Source: Zoogloea sp041914405
GTDB taxonomy: Bacteria > Pseudomonadota > Gammaproteobacteria > Burkholderiales > Rhodocyclaceae
Reading direction: 5' to 3'
Assembly: GCF_041914405.1 (NCBI RefSeq)
Contig: NZ_JAYSDK010000005.1
Span: forward strand, 1-64,000
DNA: 64,000 nt
Made by a program: the position numbers and the translations under genes. Under the pieces are notes generated by a model. The model made no database searches, was not told where the DNA came from, and was given only the letters and a program-made list of their open reading frames with translations. Positions 52,418 through 61,557 of the stretch are shown here, piece by piece. How positions within the stretch are numbered: position 1 is the first letter of the stretch; each line of letters opens with the position of its first letter.

Positions 52418-55400
52418 TCATGCCCAGGCTTCCTTCCAGCGCCGGGCGCTGCGGTCGAAGGCCAGGTAGATCACCGGGGTGGTGAAGATCGTCAGCACCT
52501 GGCTGACCAGCAGGCCGCCGACCATCGTGATGCCCAGCGGCTGGCGCAGCTCGGAGCCGACACCGTTGCCGAGCATCAGCGGCAGCGCGCTGAGCAGCGC
52601 GGCGAGAGTGGTCATCAGGATCGGCCGGAAGCGCAGCAGGCAGGCCTCGTAGATCGCCTCGCGGGGCGACAGGCCGCGCTCCCGCTCGGCCTCCAGCGCG
52701 AAGTCGATCATCATGATGGCGTTCTTTTTGACGATGCCGATCAGCAGAATGATCCCGATGATGCCGATCATCCCTAGCTCGTGGCCGGACACCAGCAGGG
52801 CCAGCAGCGCGCCGACGCCGGCCGACGGCAGCGTGGACAGGATGGTGATCGGGTGGATGTAGCTCTCGTAGAGCACGCCGAGCACGATGTACATCGTCAC
52901 CACCGCGGCCAGGATCAGCAGCAAGGTGTTGTCCAGCGAGGCCTGGAAGGCCAGCGCAGCGCCCTGGAAGCTGCTGCGGATGTTGCGCGGCAGGCCCAGC
53001 TCGGCCTCGGCGGCGTGGATTGCCTTGACCGCGTCGCCCAGCGCCACGCCCGGGGCGAGGTTGAAGGACAGGGTCACCGCCGGGAACTGACCGACGTGAT
53101 TCACCGCCAGCACCGTCTTGCGCTCGCTGATCCGCGCCACCGATGACAGCGGCACGGTGCGGCCGTTGGCGGCCGGCACGTAGATGTGTTCGAGGGCCGC
53201 CGGGCTGCGCTGGAAGTCCGGCGCCACCTCCAGCACCACCCGGTAGAGCGCCGACTGGGTGAAGATGTTGGACACTTGGCGCTGGCCGAAGGCGCTGTAC
53301 AGCGCGTTGTCGATGGCCGCCGGAGTGATGCCGAGGCGGCCGGCGCTGTCCCGGTCGATATCCACGAAGGCCTGGGTGCCCTGGTCCTGCAGGTCGCTGG
53401 CCACGTCGGCCAGTTCGGGCAGGCCGCGCAGCTTGTCCAGCAGGCGTCCGGACCACTGGGCGAGCTGGGCCTCGTTGGTGCTTTCCAGGCTGAACTGGTA
53501 CTGGGTGCGCGACAGGCGGTCCTCGATGGAGAGGTCCTGCACCGGCTGCATGTACAGCTTGGTGTCGGGGCGGCGCACCTGCAGGCGTTCCTGCAGGCGG
53601 TGGATCACCTCGCCGACGTCGGCATTGCGTTCGTCCTTGGGCTTCAGCTTGATCAGCATGCGCCCGCTGTTGAGGGTGGTGTTGGTGCCATCCACGCCGA
53701 TGAAGGACGACAGGTTGTCCACCGCCGGGTCTTCCAGCACGATGTCCGCCAAGGCGTGCTGGCGCTCGGCCATCGCGCTGAAGGAGATGTCCTGCGGGGC
53801 GTCGGAAATGGCCTGGATCAGCCCGGTGTCCTGGGCCGGGAAGAAGCCCTTGGGAATGAAGACATACAGAAGCGCCGTCAGCGTGAGGGTGCCGACGGCC
53901 ACCAGCAGGGTGAGGCCCTGGCGGTCGAGCACCCAGGTGAGCATGCGTGCGTAGCGGTCCACGATGGCCTGGAAGACGGCGCCGTTGTCGTCGGGGCGGT
54001 GGCCGAGGGGCTTGAGCAGGCGCGCCGACATCATCGGCGTGAGGGTCAGCGACACCACCGCGGAGATCAGGATCGACACCGCCAGGGTGATGGCGAACTC
54101 GCGGAACAGGCGCCCGACCACGTCGGCCATGAAGATCAGCGGGATCAGCACGGCGATCAGCGAAACGGTGAGCGAGATGATCGTGAAGCCGATCTGCTTC
54201 GCGCCCTTCAGGGCCGCTTCCAGCGGCGTCTCGCCTTCTTCCACGTGGCGGCTGATGTTCTCGATCATCACGATGGCGTCGTCCACGACGAAGCCGGTAG
54301 CGATGGTCAGCGCCATCAGGGTCAGGTTGTTGATGCTGAAGCCCGCCAGATACATCACCGCGAAGGTGCCGACCAGCGACAGCGGCACGGCGACGGCCGG
54401 GATCACGGTGGCCGGCAGGCTGCGCAGGAACAGGTAGATCACGCCGACCACCAGCGCCACGGCCAGGGCGAGTTCGAACTGCACGTCGTGCACCGAGGCG
54501 CGGATCGAGGTTGTGCGGTCGGTGAGCAGGCGCAGATCCACGGAGGTGGGCAGGTCGGCTTCCAGTTGTGGCAAGAGCGCACGCACGCGCTCGGCGGTCT
54601 CGATGACGTTGGCGCCGGGCTGGCGCTGGATGTTGATGATCACCGCCGGATTGCGGTCGGCCCAGGCGGCGAGGCGGGTGTTCTCGGCGCCCTCGACGGC
54701 TTCGGCCACGTCGGACAGGCGGATCGGCGCGCCGTTCTTCCAGGCGATGGTCAGGTTGCGGTAGTCGTCGGCGGACTTGAGCTGGTCGTTGGAGTCCAGC
54801 GTGGTGGCGCGCACCGGGCCGTCGAAGCTGCCCTTGGCCATGTTCACGTTGGCGTTGGCGATGGCGCTGCGTACGTCCTCCAGGCTGAGGCCGGCCGAGG
54901 CCAGGGCCTGGGGATTGACCTGCACACGCACCGCAGGGCGCAGCCCGCCGCCGATGGTGACGAGGCCGATGCCCGGCAGCTGGGAGATCTTCATTGCCAC
55001 GCGGGTATCCACCAGGTCGGCCAGCTTGGCCAGCGGCAGGCTGGACGAGCTGACGGCGAGGGTCAGGATGGGTGCGTCGGCTGGATTGACCTTGCTGTAC
55101 ACCGGCGGCATCGGCAGGTCTTGCGGCAGGAAGCTGTTGGCGTTGGCGATGGAGGCCTGCACCTGTTGCTCCGCCACGTCCATCGCCAGGGACAGGTCGA
55201 ACTGCAGCGTGATGACCGAGATGCCTTCGCCGCTGGTGGACGACATGCGCTTGAGGCCCGGCATCTGGCCGAACTGGCGTTCCAGCGGCGCGGTGATCGC
55301 CGAGGTGGTGACCTCCGGGCTGGCGCCCGGGTAGCGGGTGACGATCTGGATCGTCGGGTATTCCACCTCGGGCAGCGCCGACACCGGCAGAATCTTGTAG

Positions 55401-55483
55401 GCGATCAGGCCGACCAGCAGGATCGCCACCATCAGCAGCGAGGTGGCGACCGGGCGGAGGATGAAGGTGCGCGACGGGTTCAT
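52418..55483 (-). CDS. mdtB: RND multidrug transporter, MdtB-like
   Basis: 1021 residues from MNPSRTFILRPVATSLLMVA. TM4 motif IATGFVVDDAIVMIENISRH holds the proton-relay aspartates; second loop starts YVFIPKGFFPAQDTGLIQAI. The two halves and the GNGVGSELRQPLGITMVGG segment match MdtB/MuxB. Its ATG overlaps the end of the adaptor gene by four bases (ATGA), so translation is coupled. It should pair with the MdtC-like protein to form a heterotrimeric pump. Confidence 0.94.
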   Translation of the reverse strand: MNPSRTFILRPVATSLLMVAILLVGLIAYKILPVSALPEVEYPTIQIVTRYPGASPEVTTSAITAPLERQFGQMPGLKRMSSTSGEGISVITLQFDLSLAMDVAEQQVQASIANANSFLPQDLPMPPVYSKVNPADAPILTLAVSSSSLPLAKLADLVDTRVAMKISQLPGIGLVTIGGGLRPAVRVQVNPQALASAGLSLEDVRSAIANANVNMAKGSFDGPVRATTLDSNDQLKSADDYRNLTIAWKNGAPIRLSDVAEAVEGAENTRLAAWADRNPAVIINIQRQPGANVIETAERVRALLPQLEADLPTSVDLRLLTDRTTSIRASVHDVQFELALAVALVVGVIYLFLRSLPATVIPAVAVPLSLVGTFAVMYLAGFSINNLTLMALTIATGFVVDDAIVMIENISRHVEEGETPLEAALKGAKQIGFTIISLTVSLIAVLIPLIFMADVVGRLFREFAITLAVSILISAVVSLTLTPMMSARLLKPLGHRPDDNGAVFQAIVDRYARMLTWVLDRQGLTLLVAVGTLTLTALLYVFIPKGFFPAQDTGLIQAISDAPQDISFSAMAERQHALADIVLEDPAVDNLSSFIGVDGTNTTLNSGRMLIKLKPKDERNADVGEVIHRLQERLQVRRPDTKLYMQPVQDLSIEDRLSRTQYQFSLESTNEAQLAQWSGRLLDKLRGLPELADVASDLQDQGTQAFVDIDRDSAGRLGITPAAIDNALYSAFGQRQVSNIFTQSALYRVVLEVAPDFQRSPAALEHIYVPAANGRTVPLSSVARISERKTVLAVNHVGQFPAVTLSFNLAPGVALGDAVKAIHAAEAELGLPRNIRSSFQGAALAFQASLDNTLLLILAAVVTMYIVLGVLYESYIHPITILSTLPSAGVGALLALLVSGHELGMIGIIGIILLIGIVKKNAIMMIDFALEAERERGLSPREAIYEACLLRFRPILMTTLAALLSALPLMLGNGVGSELRQPLGITMVGGLLVSQVLTIFTTPVIYLAFDRSARRWKEAWA

Positions 55484-56790
55484 GCCGGCTTCTTGCGTTC
55501 GTTGCGACGCTCGCCGTCGCCGCCGTGATCGGTGCCCTGCTTGGCCTCGTTGCGGGCGCCTTCGCCACGATGGCGGCCGCCGCCCTGGCGCCCCTCGGGC
55601 GAGGAGAGTTCCACCGGGGCGCCGTCGCGCAGGCGGTCCACGCCGTCCACGACGATCTTCTCGCCGACCGACAGGCCCGACTCGATGGCGACGGTGTCGG
55701 CGGTGCCGGGGCCGGTAACCACCGGGCGCATGCTCGCGGTCTTGTCCTGCTCGTTGATCACGTAAACGAAGCTGCCCTGGTTGCCCTTCAGGATGGCCGC
55801 CGAGGGCACCAGCACCGCGTCGTGGCGGGTATCCACGCGCAGGCGGGCGCTGACGAACTGGTTGGGGAAGAGGGCACCGTCCTTGTTGTCGAACTGGGCC
55901 TTCAGCTTGACCGTGCCGGTGCTGGTGTCGATCAGGTTGTCGGTGCTGACCAGGTGGCCACCTGCCAGCTTGGTGCGGCCGTCCCGGTCCCAGGCTTCCA
56001 CGCTGAGCCCCTTGCCCTTCTTGAGTTGGGCCTGCACGGCCGGCAGATTGGTGGAGGGAATGGAAAACAGCACGGTGATCGGCTGGGTCTGGGTGAGGAC
56101 CACCAGGCCGCTGGCGTCGGCGGCGCGGACCATGTTGCCGGCGTCTACCTGGCGCAGGCCGAGGGTGCCAGCCACCGGCGCGGTGACTTTGGTGAAGCCG
56201 AGGTTGAGGCGCGCGGTGTCCACCAGCGCCCGGTCGGCCAGCACGGTGCCTTCCAGCTGGCGTACCTGAGCCTCCTGGGCATCCACCTGCTGGCGGGCGA
56301 TGGAGTCCTTGGCGAGCAGGCCGCGGTAGCGCTCCAGGTCGAGGCGGGCGTTGGCGAGCAGGGCCTCGTCGCGCTGCAACTGGCCGCTAGCCTGGTCGAA
56401 GGCGGCTTTGAAGGGGCGTGGGTCGATTTCCGCAAGCAGGTCGCCGGCCTTGACCTGCTGGCCGTCGCCGAAGGCGATCTTTTGCAACTGTCCATCCACG
56501 CGGGGCTTGATCGTCACGGTGTTGAGGGCGGTGACGGTGCCGATGGCGTTCACATTCACGTCGATATCGCCGGCGCGGGACGCGGCGGTCTGGACGGGAA
56601 CCGGGCGGTTGCCGAAGTCCCGGTTGCGCCCGCCCTTGCCCCGCGGTCCTTCGCCACGGGGGCCGTCGCCACGCGGGCCGGCTTCGGCCTTTTTGGTTTC
56701 GGCGGCCTCACCGGAACGGTAATAGGTGGCTGTCCCTGCTGTGGCGGCGAGCAGGACAGCGATCGAGGTCCAGATGACTTTCTTTTTCAT
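55480..56790 (-). CDS. mdtA: RND periplasmic adaptor, MdtA-like
   Basis: 436 residues from MKKKVIWTSIAVLLAATAGT; the frame is open 12 residues further, but this start gives a clean N-terminal signal/anchor. A charged stretch (about 28-60) precedes VQTAASRAGDIDVNVNAIGT, and then the lipoyl, helical-hairpin and beta-barrel domains of the MdtA family (GQQVKAGDLLAEIDPRPFKA, KVTAPVAGTLGLRQVDAGN). The C-terminal tail is rich in Glu, Gly and Arg. First gene of the mdtABC-type operon. Confidence 0.93.
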   Translation of the reverse strand: MKKKVIWTSIAVLLAATAGTATYYRSGEAAETKKAEAGPRGDGPRGEGPRGKGGRNRDFGNRPVPVQTAASRAGDIDVNVNAIGTVTALNTVTIKPRVDGQLQKIAFGDGQQVKAGDLLAEIDPRPFKAAFDQASGQLQRDEALLANARLDLERYRGLLAKDSIARQQVDAQEAQVRQLEGTVLADRALVDTARLNLGFTKVTAPVAGTLGLRQVDAGNMVRAADASGLVVLTQTQPITVLFSIPSTNLPAVQAQLKKGKGLSVEAWDRDGRTKLAGGHLVSTDNLIDTSTGTVKLKAQFDNKDGALFPNQFVSARLRVDTRHDAVLVPSAAILKGNQGSFVYVINEQDKTASMRPVVTGPGTADTVAIESGLSVGEKIVVDGVDRLRDGAPVELSSPEGRQGGGRHRGEGARNEAKQGTDHGGDGERRNERKKPA

Positions 56791-56892
56791 GGCGGGTATC
56801 GGATGTCGGTGCGTAATCGAGCGCACCGGAGCAATTCGCAGGGCCGGAGGGCAATTCGTTTGCTGGCGGTATTGCAGGTTTCGTGCCGCTCT

Positions 56893-56913
56893 TTTTTCTC
56901 TTTTCGAGAAAAA
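56893..56913. promoter_or_regulatory. Inverted repeat upstream of the mdtA-like gene
   Basis: TTTTTCTC (56893-56900) and GAGAAAAA (56906-56913) pair perfectly over five bases, about 103 bases before the ATG at 56790. It is AT-rich in a GC-rich region and could be an operator of the efflux operon. A terminator role is possible but no gene ends directly before it on either strand (the nearest stop is at 57090). Confidence 0.35.
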
Positions 56914-57089
56914 CTATTCCAGATTCGATTTGGCCGCGCCGACGCCGGGAATCCTGTGCTCGCCGGTGTTTTTTCGTCGTCATGTGACTGGATTGGCAGG
57001 AAATTGACGCAGGGTTCAGTGCTGGCCGAAATGGGTTGATTTGCCAGCATGGCTGTTGTGGGGCTGTTGGCTGCCCAGCAGGCACGGGC

Positions 57090-57644
57090 TTATTCGTCCG
57101 GACGGAAACTCCATTTCGGGCTGAGCAAAAGGGCCGTCAGGGACAGCAGGCTGATCAGGACCGCCGAGCCGAGCAGCGGAACATTCTCGCCAAGGCGCTC
57201 GGGATAGATGCTGAGGCCGGCCGCCAGGCCGATGCCATTGCCGCCTGCCACCAGCACGGCGGCCGCGAAGTCGTGAAAGCGCCGGGCCTTGTTGGCAACT
57301 GCAGCCCATTGCGGATCGGTGTTGTAGCTGGGCAGGCCGTGGCTATCGAGCTCCAGTCGTTCCAGCGACGACACGAAACGGCGCAGATTGGTGATGGCCC
57401 GCTCGGCCTTGAAATTGAGAAAGGCCAGGCAGGTAGATGCCACTGGAAAACCCAGGATCAGCCATTCGACCGGCACATGCCCGGCAATCACGCCGGGCTT
57501 CAGGGCGACGAGGGCCGCCAGCATGCTGACGACCAGCGTCACATAAAGCGCCAGCGCTTGCTGGCGCTGGGCGATGCGGGCGTTTATTTCCTGGTAGGCG
57601 GCGATGAAGCGGTAATTGGCGTCGACGTAGGATTTGCCGGCCAT
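57090..57644 (-). CDS. Membrane protein of unknown function
   Basis: 184 residues. Hydrophobic helices at about 31-50, 60-78, 128-147 and 155-175 give four predicted membrane spans, with a polar, basic middle section (FKAERAITNLRRFVSSLERL). No family is recognised. The ATG is four bases after the stop of the sigma-54 activator gene, so the two are cotranscribed and coupled; it could be a partner or sensor for that regulator. No strong ribosome-binding site of its own. Confidence 0.75.
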   Translation of the reverse strand: MAGKSYVDANYRFIAAYQEINARIAQRQQALALYVTLVVSMLAALVALKPGVIAGHVPVEWLILGFPVASTCLAFLNFKAERAITNLRRFVSSLERLELDSHGLPSYNTDPQWAAVANKARRFHDFAAAVLVAGGNGIGLAAGLSIYPERLGENVPLLGSAVLISLLSLTALLLSPKWSFRPDE

Positions 57645-57648
57645 TTTT

Positions 57649-58704
57649 TCAGTCGATCAATTGCATGCGCTTCAGGTGGGTGCGCAGCACATTGCGGGAA
57701 ATGCCGAGCAGCCGAGCGGTGCGGACCTGGTTGAGGTGTTCCCATTCGTAGGCGGTATTGATGGTGTGATCGACGATATGGTCGAACAGGCCTTCCTTGC
57801 CTTCCTCGAAAAGGTTTTTCAAATAGCGCGTGAATGAATCCTCCAGGTCGGCCGGGGTGGCCGGCTGATCGCGCGGCGTGCGGTCGATCTGGGGGCCCAG
57901 AAGGTGCAGGTCTTCCGCCTCGATCTGCCTGCCGTGGAAAACCAGCAGGGCCCGGTGAATGACGTTTTCGAGCTCGCGGATATTGCCCGGCCATTGGTAT
58001 TCGAGCAGGGCCCGTTCCGCCTGCGGGGAAATGCCCGGTTCGGTGATGTCCAGGCGCGTGGCGTATTTGTGGATGAAATGGCGGGCCAGCGGAATGATGT
58101 CGCGCGGACGTTCCCGCAGAATTGGAAGATCGAGGGAGACGACTTTCAGCCGGTAATAGAGATCCTCCCGGAAGCGGCCCTCGGCGACCGCTTTTTCCAG
58201 GTCCACGTTGGTCGCCGCGATCAGGCGTACGTCCACCTTGACCGGCTTGCGCGCCCCGATGCGCACCACTTCGCCCTCCTGCAGCACGCGCAGCAGCTTG
58301 ACCTGCATCGGCAGCGGCAGATCTCCGATTTCGTCGAGGAAAAGGGTGCCGCCATTGGCCGCCTCGAACCAGCCGGCCTTGGAATTCATTGCCCCGGTGA
58401 AGGCGCCTTTCTCAAAGCCGAACAATTCGCTTTCGAAGAGGGTTTCGGAAAAGGCGCCGCAATTGATGGCCAGAAAAGGCTGGCCTGCCCGCAGGCTGGA
58501 AAGATGAACCTGGCGCGCCACCAGCTCCTTGCCGGTACCGGTTTCGCCAATGATCAGGATATTGGCGTTGCTTGGGGCCACCCGGTCGATCAGGGACAGC
58601 AGCTGTAGCGAGCGCGGGTCGGCGAACACCACGGCGCTGGCACGAATGGACATGGAAACCGAGCGGGGGTCGGGGAATGTAATGATGTGCGGGGCGTGGT
58701 TCAT
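57649..58704 (-). CDS. Sigma-54-dependent activator without a receiver domain (possibly SfnR-like)
   Basis: 351 residues. The AAA+ domain begins almost at the N-terminus: Walker A GETGTGKE at 53-60, the sigma-54 contact loop GAFTGA at 100-105, Walker B LFLDEIGD at 121-128 and the arginine fingers in FREDLYYRL. A C-terminal Fis-type helix-turn-helix reads QVRTARLLGISRNVLRTHLK. There is no receiver, GAF or PAS domain, so activity is probably set by expression or by a partner. The C-terminal sequence resembles SfnR-type regulators of sulfone/sulfonate use, but that assignment is tentative. It is divergent from exbB, with a candidate sigma-54 promoter between. Confidence 0.9.
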   Translation of the reverse strand: MNHAPHIITFPDPRSVSMSIRASAVVFADPRSLQLLSLIDRVAPSNANILIIGETGTGKELVARQVHLSSLRAGQPFLAINCGAFSETLFESELFGFEKGAFTGAMNSKAGWFEAANGGTLFLDEIGDLPLPMQVKLLRVLQEGEVVRIGARKPVKVDVRLIAATNVDLEKAVAEGRFREDLYYRLKVVSLDLPILRERPRDIIPLARHFIHKYATRLDITEPGISPQAERALLEYQWPGNIRELENVIHRALLVFHGRQIEAEDLHLLGPQIDRTPRDQPATPADLEDSFTRYLKNLFEEGKEGLFDHIVDHTINTAYEWEHLNQVRTARLLGISRNVLRTHLKRMQLID

Positions 58705-58801
58705 TTTTCGTCGGACCGGGGGTTTCTATTGGCGCTCATTGTAGGTACCGAGTTCCCCCGTTAGTAACAAAGAATTTCTGAAATACATATCTGCCCCTTT
58801 G

Positions 58802-58840
58802 TCAGCACAACTGTTGGCTGTTCACCAGCAAGTGTGCTGA
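58802..58840. promoter_or_regulatory. Candidate enhancer (UAS) for the sigma-54 activator
   Basis: TCAGCACA (58802-58809) and TGTGCTGA (58833-58840) form a perfect inverted repeat with a 23-base spacer. CAGCAAGT also occurs twice (58826-58833 and 58846-58853). The centre is about 118 bases upstream of the start predicted from the -24/-12 element, within the normal range for enhancer sites. Confidence 0.45.
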
Positions 58841-58912
58841 GCGATCAGCAAGTTAATTCCCGGTTTTTTTGGATTGGGGTGCATTGTTTTGTTTTTTAAG
58901 AGTTTTTAATTC

Positions 58913-58927
58913 TGGCATGGAGCGTGC
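58913..58927 (+). promoter_or_regulatory. Candidate sigma-54 (-24/-12) promoter of the exbB operon
   Basis: TGGCATGGAGCGTGC matches the consensus TGGCACG-N4-TTGC well, with the invariant GG (58914-58915) and GC (58926-58927) at exactly the required spacing. The start would be near 58939, leaving a leader of about 144 bases before the exbB ATG. The adjacent gene encodes a sigma-54 activator. Confidence 0.6.
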
Positions 58928-59082
58928 GATGTGCGTTCAGAGGGCATTTTTTCGATTTTGCTGGCGGCAATTCCTTATTCTGATTGTGAATTAGCTTATT
59001 CCGTTTGTCGGCCTTTTGCCTCTTTTCTTGATATTTCGGTGCCGTGTCCTGCCGATCCTGTTTATCTGTTTGGAGAATTAGC

Positions 59083-59955
59083 ATGTTCAATTTTGAGATA
59101 ACCAAGGGACGTTCCCGTATTTCGGCCGTCATCGCTTCGGTCATGATCGCCGCCTCGGGTGCCTCCTTCTCCGGTTCAGTGCTGGCCCAGCCGAGCGCCG
59201 CCGTGGCCCCGGCCGAGTCTTCCGCGCCTGCCGCCGCACCGTCCGCCGCTGTGGGCACCGACCTCCACGCCGGCAAGCCGGCGGCCACCGAGTCCGTCGA
59301 TAACCCCTACGGCCTCGAGGCCCTGTGGAAGGGCAGCGACGCGATCACCAAGACCGTGCTGCTGATCCTACTGTCCATGAGTATCGGTAGCTGGTACATC
59401 ATCGTCGTGAAGCTGCTGGAGCAGTCCAAGATCGGCCGCCAGGCCAAGAAGACCACCGACAATTTCTGGAGCGCCGGTTCCGTGCAGCAGGGCGCCGAGA
59501 ACCTGGAAGGCTCCAGCCCGTTCCGCTTCATCGCCGAAGCCGGTATCGAGGCGACCAAGAAGCACGACGGCCTGCTGCAGCATGTCGGCTTCAACGAGTG
59601 GGTGACGCTCAGCATCCAGCGCGCCATCGAGCGTATCCAGAGCCGTCTGCAGGGTGGCCTGGCCTTCCTGGCGACGGTCGGCTCCACTGCGCCTTTCGTC
59701 GGCCTGTTTGGCACGGTGTGGGGTATCTACCATGCACTGACCGCCATCGGCGTGGCGGGCCAGGCGTCCATCGACAAGGTGGCCGGCCCGGTGGGCGAGG
59801 CGCTGATCATGACCGCCATCGGCCTGGCTGTCGCGGTGCCGGCAGTGCTGGGTTACAACTGGCTGGTTCGCCGCAACAAGAGCGTGCTGGACGACGTCCG
59901 CGCCTTTGGCAGCGACCTGCACTCGGTCATCCTGGCTTCCGCCAGCAAGGCCTGA
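59083..59955 (+). CDS. exbB: ExbB/TolQ/MotA-family proton channel
   Basis: 290 residues from ATG 59083 (TTTGGAGAATTAGC). An N-terminal signal-like segment ending in SVLAQP and an Ala/Pro-rich stretch precede the ExbB domain, as in long ExbB2-type proteins. Three membrane helices (about 90-112, 190-215 and 232-255) include FLATVGSTAPFVGLFGTVWG and LIMTAIGLAVAVPAVLGYNW, the family signature. With ExbD it uses proton flow to power TonB. First gene of exbB-exbD-exbD-tonB. Confidence 0.94.
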   Translation: MFNFEITKGRSRISAVIASVMIAASGASFSGSVLAQPSAAVAPAESSAPAAAPSAAVGTDLHAGKPAATESVDNPYGLEALWKGSDAITKTVLLILLSMSIGSWYIIVVKLLEQSKIGRQAKKTTDNFWSAGSVQQGAENLEGSSPFRFIAEAGIEATKKHDGLLQHVGFNEWVTLSIQRAIERIQSRLQGGLAFLATVGSTAPFVGLFGTVWGIYHALTAIGVAGQASIDKVAGPVGEALIMTAIGLAVAVPAVLGYNWLVRRNKSVLDDVRAFGSDLHSVILASASKA

Positions 59956-59973
59956 GCGCCGGAGCACGAAGCC

Positions 59974-60405
59974 ATGGCCATCAGTGCTGCACCCGCCGAT
60001 GGGGATGACGACGCCGTGATCAACGCGATCAACACCACGCCGCTTGTGGACGTGATGCTCGTGTTGTTGATCATCTTCCTCATCACCATCCCGGTCGCCA
60101 CCACCTCGGTGGCGGTCGAATTGCCGAAGGAAACCGTCGAGGTCCGGGAGTCCAAACCCGAGAATCTGGTCATCTCGGTGGACAAGAGCAACGCCATTTT
60201 CATCCAGGATTCGAAGGTCGCCAGTACCGGGGCGCTGGTGGAGCATCTGAAGAAGGTTTCCGCGCTGCGTCCGCAGCCCGAGGTTCAGATCCGCGGCGAC
60301 CTGACGGCCCAGTATGAAGGCGTCGGCAAGATCCTGTATGCGTGCCAGCGTGCCGGCATCGCCAAGGTGGCCTTCATCACCGAACCGCCGGCCCGTGGCG
60401 GCTGA
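59974..60405 (+). CDS. exbD: ExbD biopolymer transport protein, copy 1
   Basis: 143 residues. A short cytoplasmic N-terminus, one membrane helix (about 22-44) holding the essential aspartate in INTTPLVDVMLVLLIIFLIT, and a periplasmic domain (LVISVDKSNAIFIQD to VAFITEP). It starts 18 bases after exbB and is followed 14 bases later by a second exbD, so both are translated from one message. Confidence 0.95.
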   Translation: MAISAAPADGDDDAVINAINTTPLVDVMLVLLIIFLITIPVATTSVAVELPKETVEVRESKPENLVISVDKSNAIFIQDSKVASTGALVEHLKKVSALRPQPEVQIRGDLTAQYEGVGKILYACQRAGIAKVAFITEPPARGG

Positions 60406-60419
60406 AAGGGAGTGAAATC

Positions 60420-60848
60420 ATGGGTATGAACGTAGGTTCGAGCAGCAGCAGCGACGCCGAGGTGATGGTGGACATCAACACCACGCCGCTCATCGACGTG
60501 ATGCTGGTGCTCCTGATCATGCTGATCATCACGATCCCGATCCAGTTGCATGCGGTCAATCTGAACCTGCCGGTCGGCACCCCGCCGCCCAGCGATGTGA
60601 AACCGGAAGTCGTGAAGATCGATGTGGACGCCCGGAGCATCGTGCATTGGCAGGGTGTTCCGGTGGCCAACGGGGCCGAACTGGAGCAGAAGATGAAGGA
60701 TGTGGCCGCGCTGGCGACCCAGCCTGAAGTCCATCTGCGGCCCGACCGGCATGCCCGCTACGAAGTGGTGGCGGGCATCCTGGCGGCGACCAAGCGGGTC
60801 GGTTTGAGCAAGATTGGTGTCATTGGCAGCGAGCAATTCATAGAATGA
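60420..60848 (+). CDS. exbD: ExbD biopolymer transport protein, copy 2
   Basis: 142 residues from ATG 60420 (AAAGGGAGTGAAATC upstream). Aspartate in INTTPLIDVMLVLLIMLIIT is conserved. The N-terminus has a serine stretch (NVGSSSSSDAEV). It differs from copy 1 over most of its periplasmic half, so the pair is old and presumably specialised; paired ExbDs are known from Xanthomonas-type systems. The last four bases overlap the tonB start. Confidence 0.95.
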   Translation: MGMNVGSSSSSDAEVMVDINTTPLIDVMLVLLIMLIITIPIQLHAVNLNLPVGTPPPSDVKPEVVKIDVDARSIVHWQGVPVANGAELEQKMKDVAALATQPEVHLRPDRHARYEVVAGILAATKRVGLSKIGVIGSEQFIE

Positions 60849-61498
60849 ACGCGATCACCGCAAGCAACTACAGTTTTCAGCCCAAGGCGCCGGAGCGCAA
60901 GGCGACCGGGCTGATCGTCGTCGTCGGCCTGCACGTCGTCCTCGGCTATGCGCTGGTGTCCGGCCTGGCCCGGGAAGTCGTCAAGGTCATCAAGAAGCCG
61001 CTGGAGGCGGCGGTGATCCAGGAGGTGACGCTGCCTCCGCCGCCCCCGCCACCGAAGGTGGTGAAGGTGGAGCCGACGGTCAAGCCGAACGCGCCGCCCC
61101 CGCCGGCCTATGTGCCGCCGCCAGACGTGGCGCCGCCGGTGGCAGCGCCGGTGATCGCCGCGGCGACGCCAACGCCGCCGGCCGAACCGCCGGTCATCGC
61201 GCCGCCGGCCCCGCCCGCGCCGCCGGCACCGGTGGCTGCGCCGAAGCCGGTGCGCGCCGAGATGGCCGCCAGTTGCCCGACCCAGGTGCGTCCCGAAGTG
61301 CCCCGCGGTGCCGAGGGCGTGACCGGCGTGGTCAAGGCCCAGGCGGTCATCCGCGGCGGAGCGGTGCGGGACGTGACGATCCTGTCCGGGCCGAAGATCC
61401 TCCACGCCGCGGTACGCAACGCCATGCTGCAGTACAAGTGCGTGGCCAGCGAAGGCGAGATCGTGGCAACCCAGCAGTTCGTCTTCGAAGCCGAGTAA
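60845..61498 (+). CDS. tonB: TonB energy-transducing protein
   Basis: 217 residues. An N-terminal membrane helix (about 22-42) is followed by a long proline-rich spacer (about 60-135, PPPPPPP and repeated PPAPPAP) and a C-terminal TonB domain with GVTGVVKAQAVIRGGAVRDV and LHAAVRNAMLQYKC. Two cysteines (SCPTQ and YKCVA) bracket the domain, an unusual feature that could form a disulfide. The ATG overlaps exbD copy 2 by four bases. It should energise outer-membrane receptors, none of which is encoded nearby. Confidence 0.92.
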   Translation: MNAITASNYSFQPKAPERKATGLIVVVGLHVVLGYALVSGLAREVVKVIKKPLEAAVIQEVTLPPPPPPPKVVKVEPTVKPNAPPPPAYVPPPDVAPPVAAPVIAAATPTPPAEPPVIAPPAPPAPPAPVAAPKPVRAEMAASCPTQVRPEVPRGAEGVTGVVKAQAVIRGGAVRDVTILSGPKILHAAVRNAMLQYKCVASEGEIVATQQFVFEAE

Positions 61499-61536
61499 AC
61501 CGCATCCTGCTTCGGCGCCAGCAAGCCCGTGCCCAT

Positions 61537-61557
61537 CGCCCGCGCCAGTCGCGGGCG
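61537..61557 (+). terminator. Hairpin after tonB
   Basis: CGCCCGCG (61537-61544) pairs with CGCGGGCG (61550-61557) over a five-base loop. A T-tract is absent, so termination strength is doubtful. Confidence 0.45.

Noticed and set aside
52173..55568. A 1131-codon minus-strand reading frame over the mdtB-like gene
   Set aside because: It is a shifted frame of the real RND gene (52418-55483); its translation is Arg/Gly/Pro-rich with no domain, and it runs through the REP repeats.
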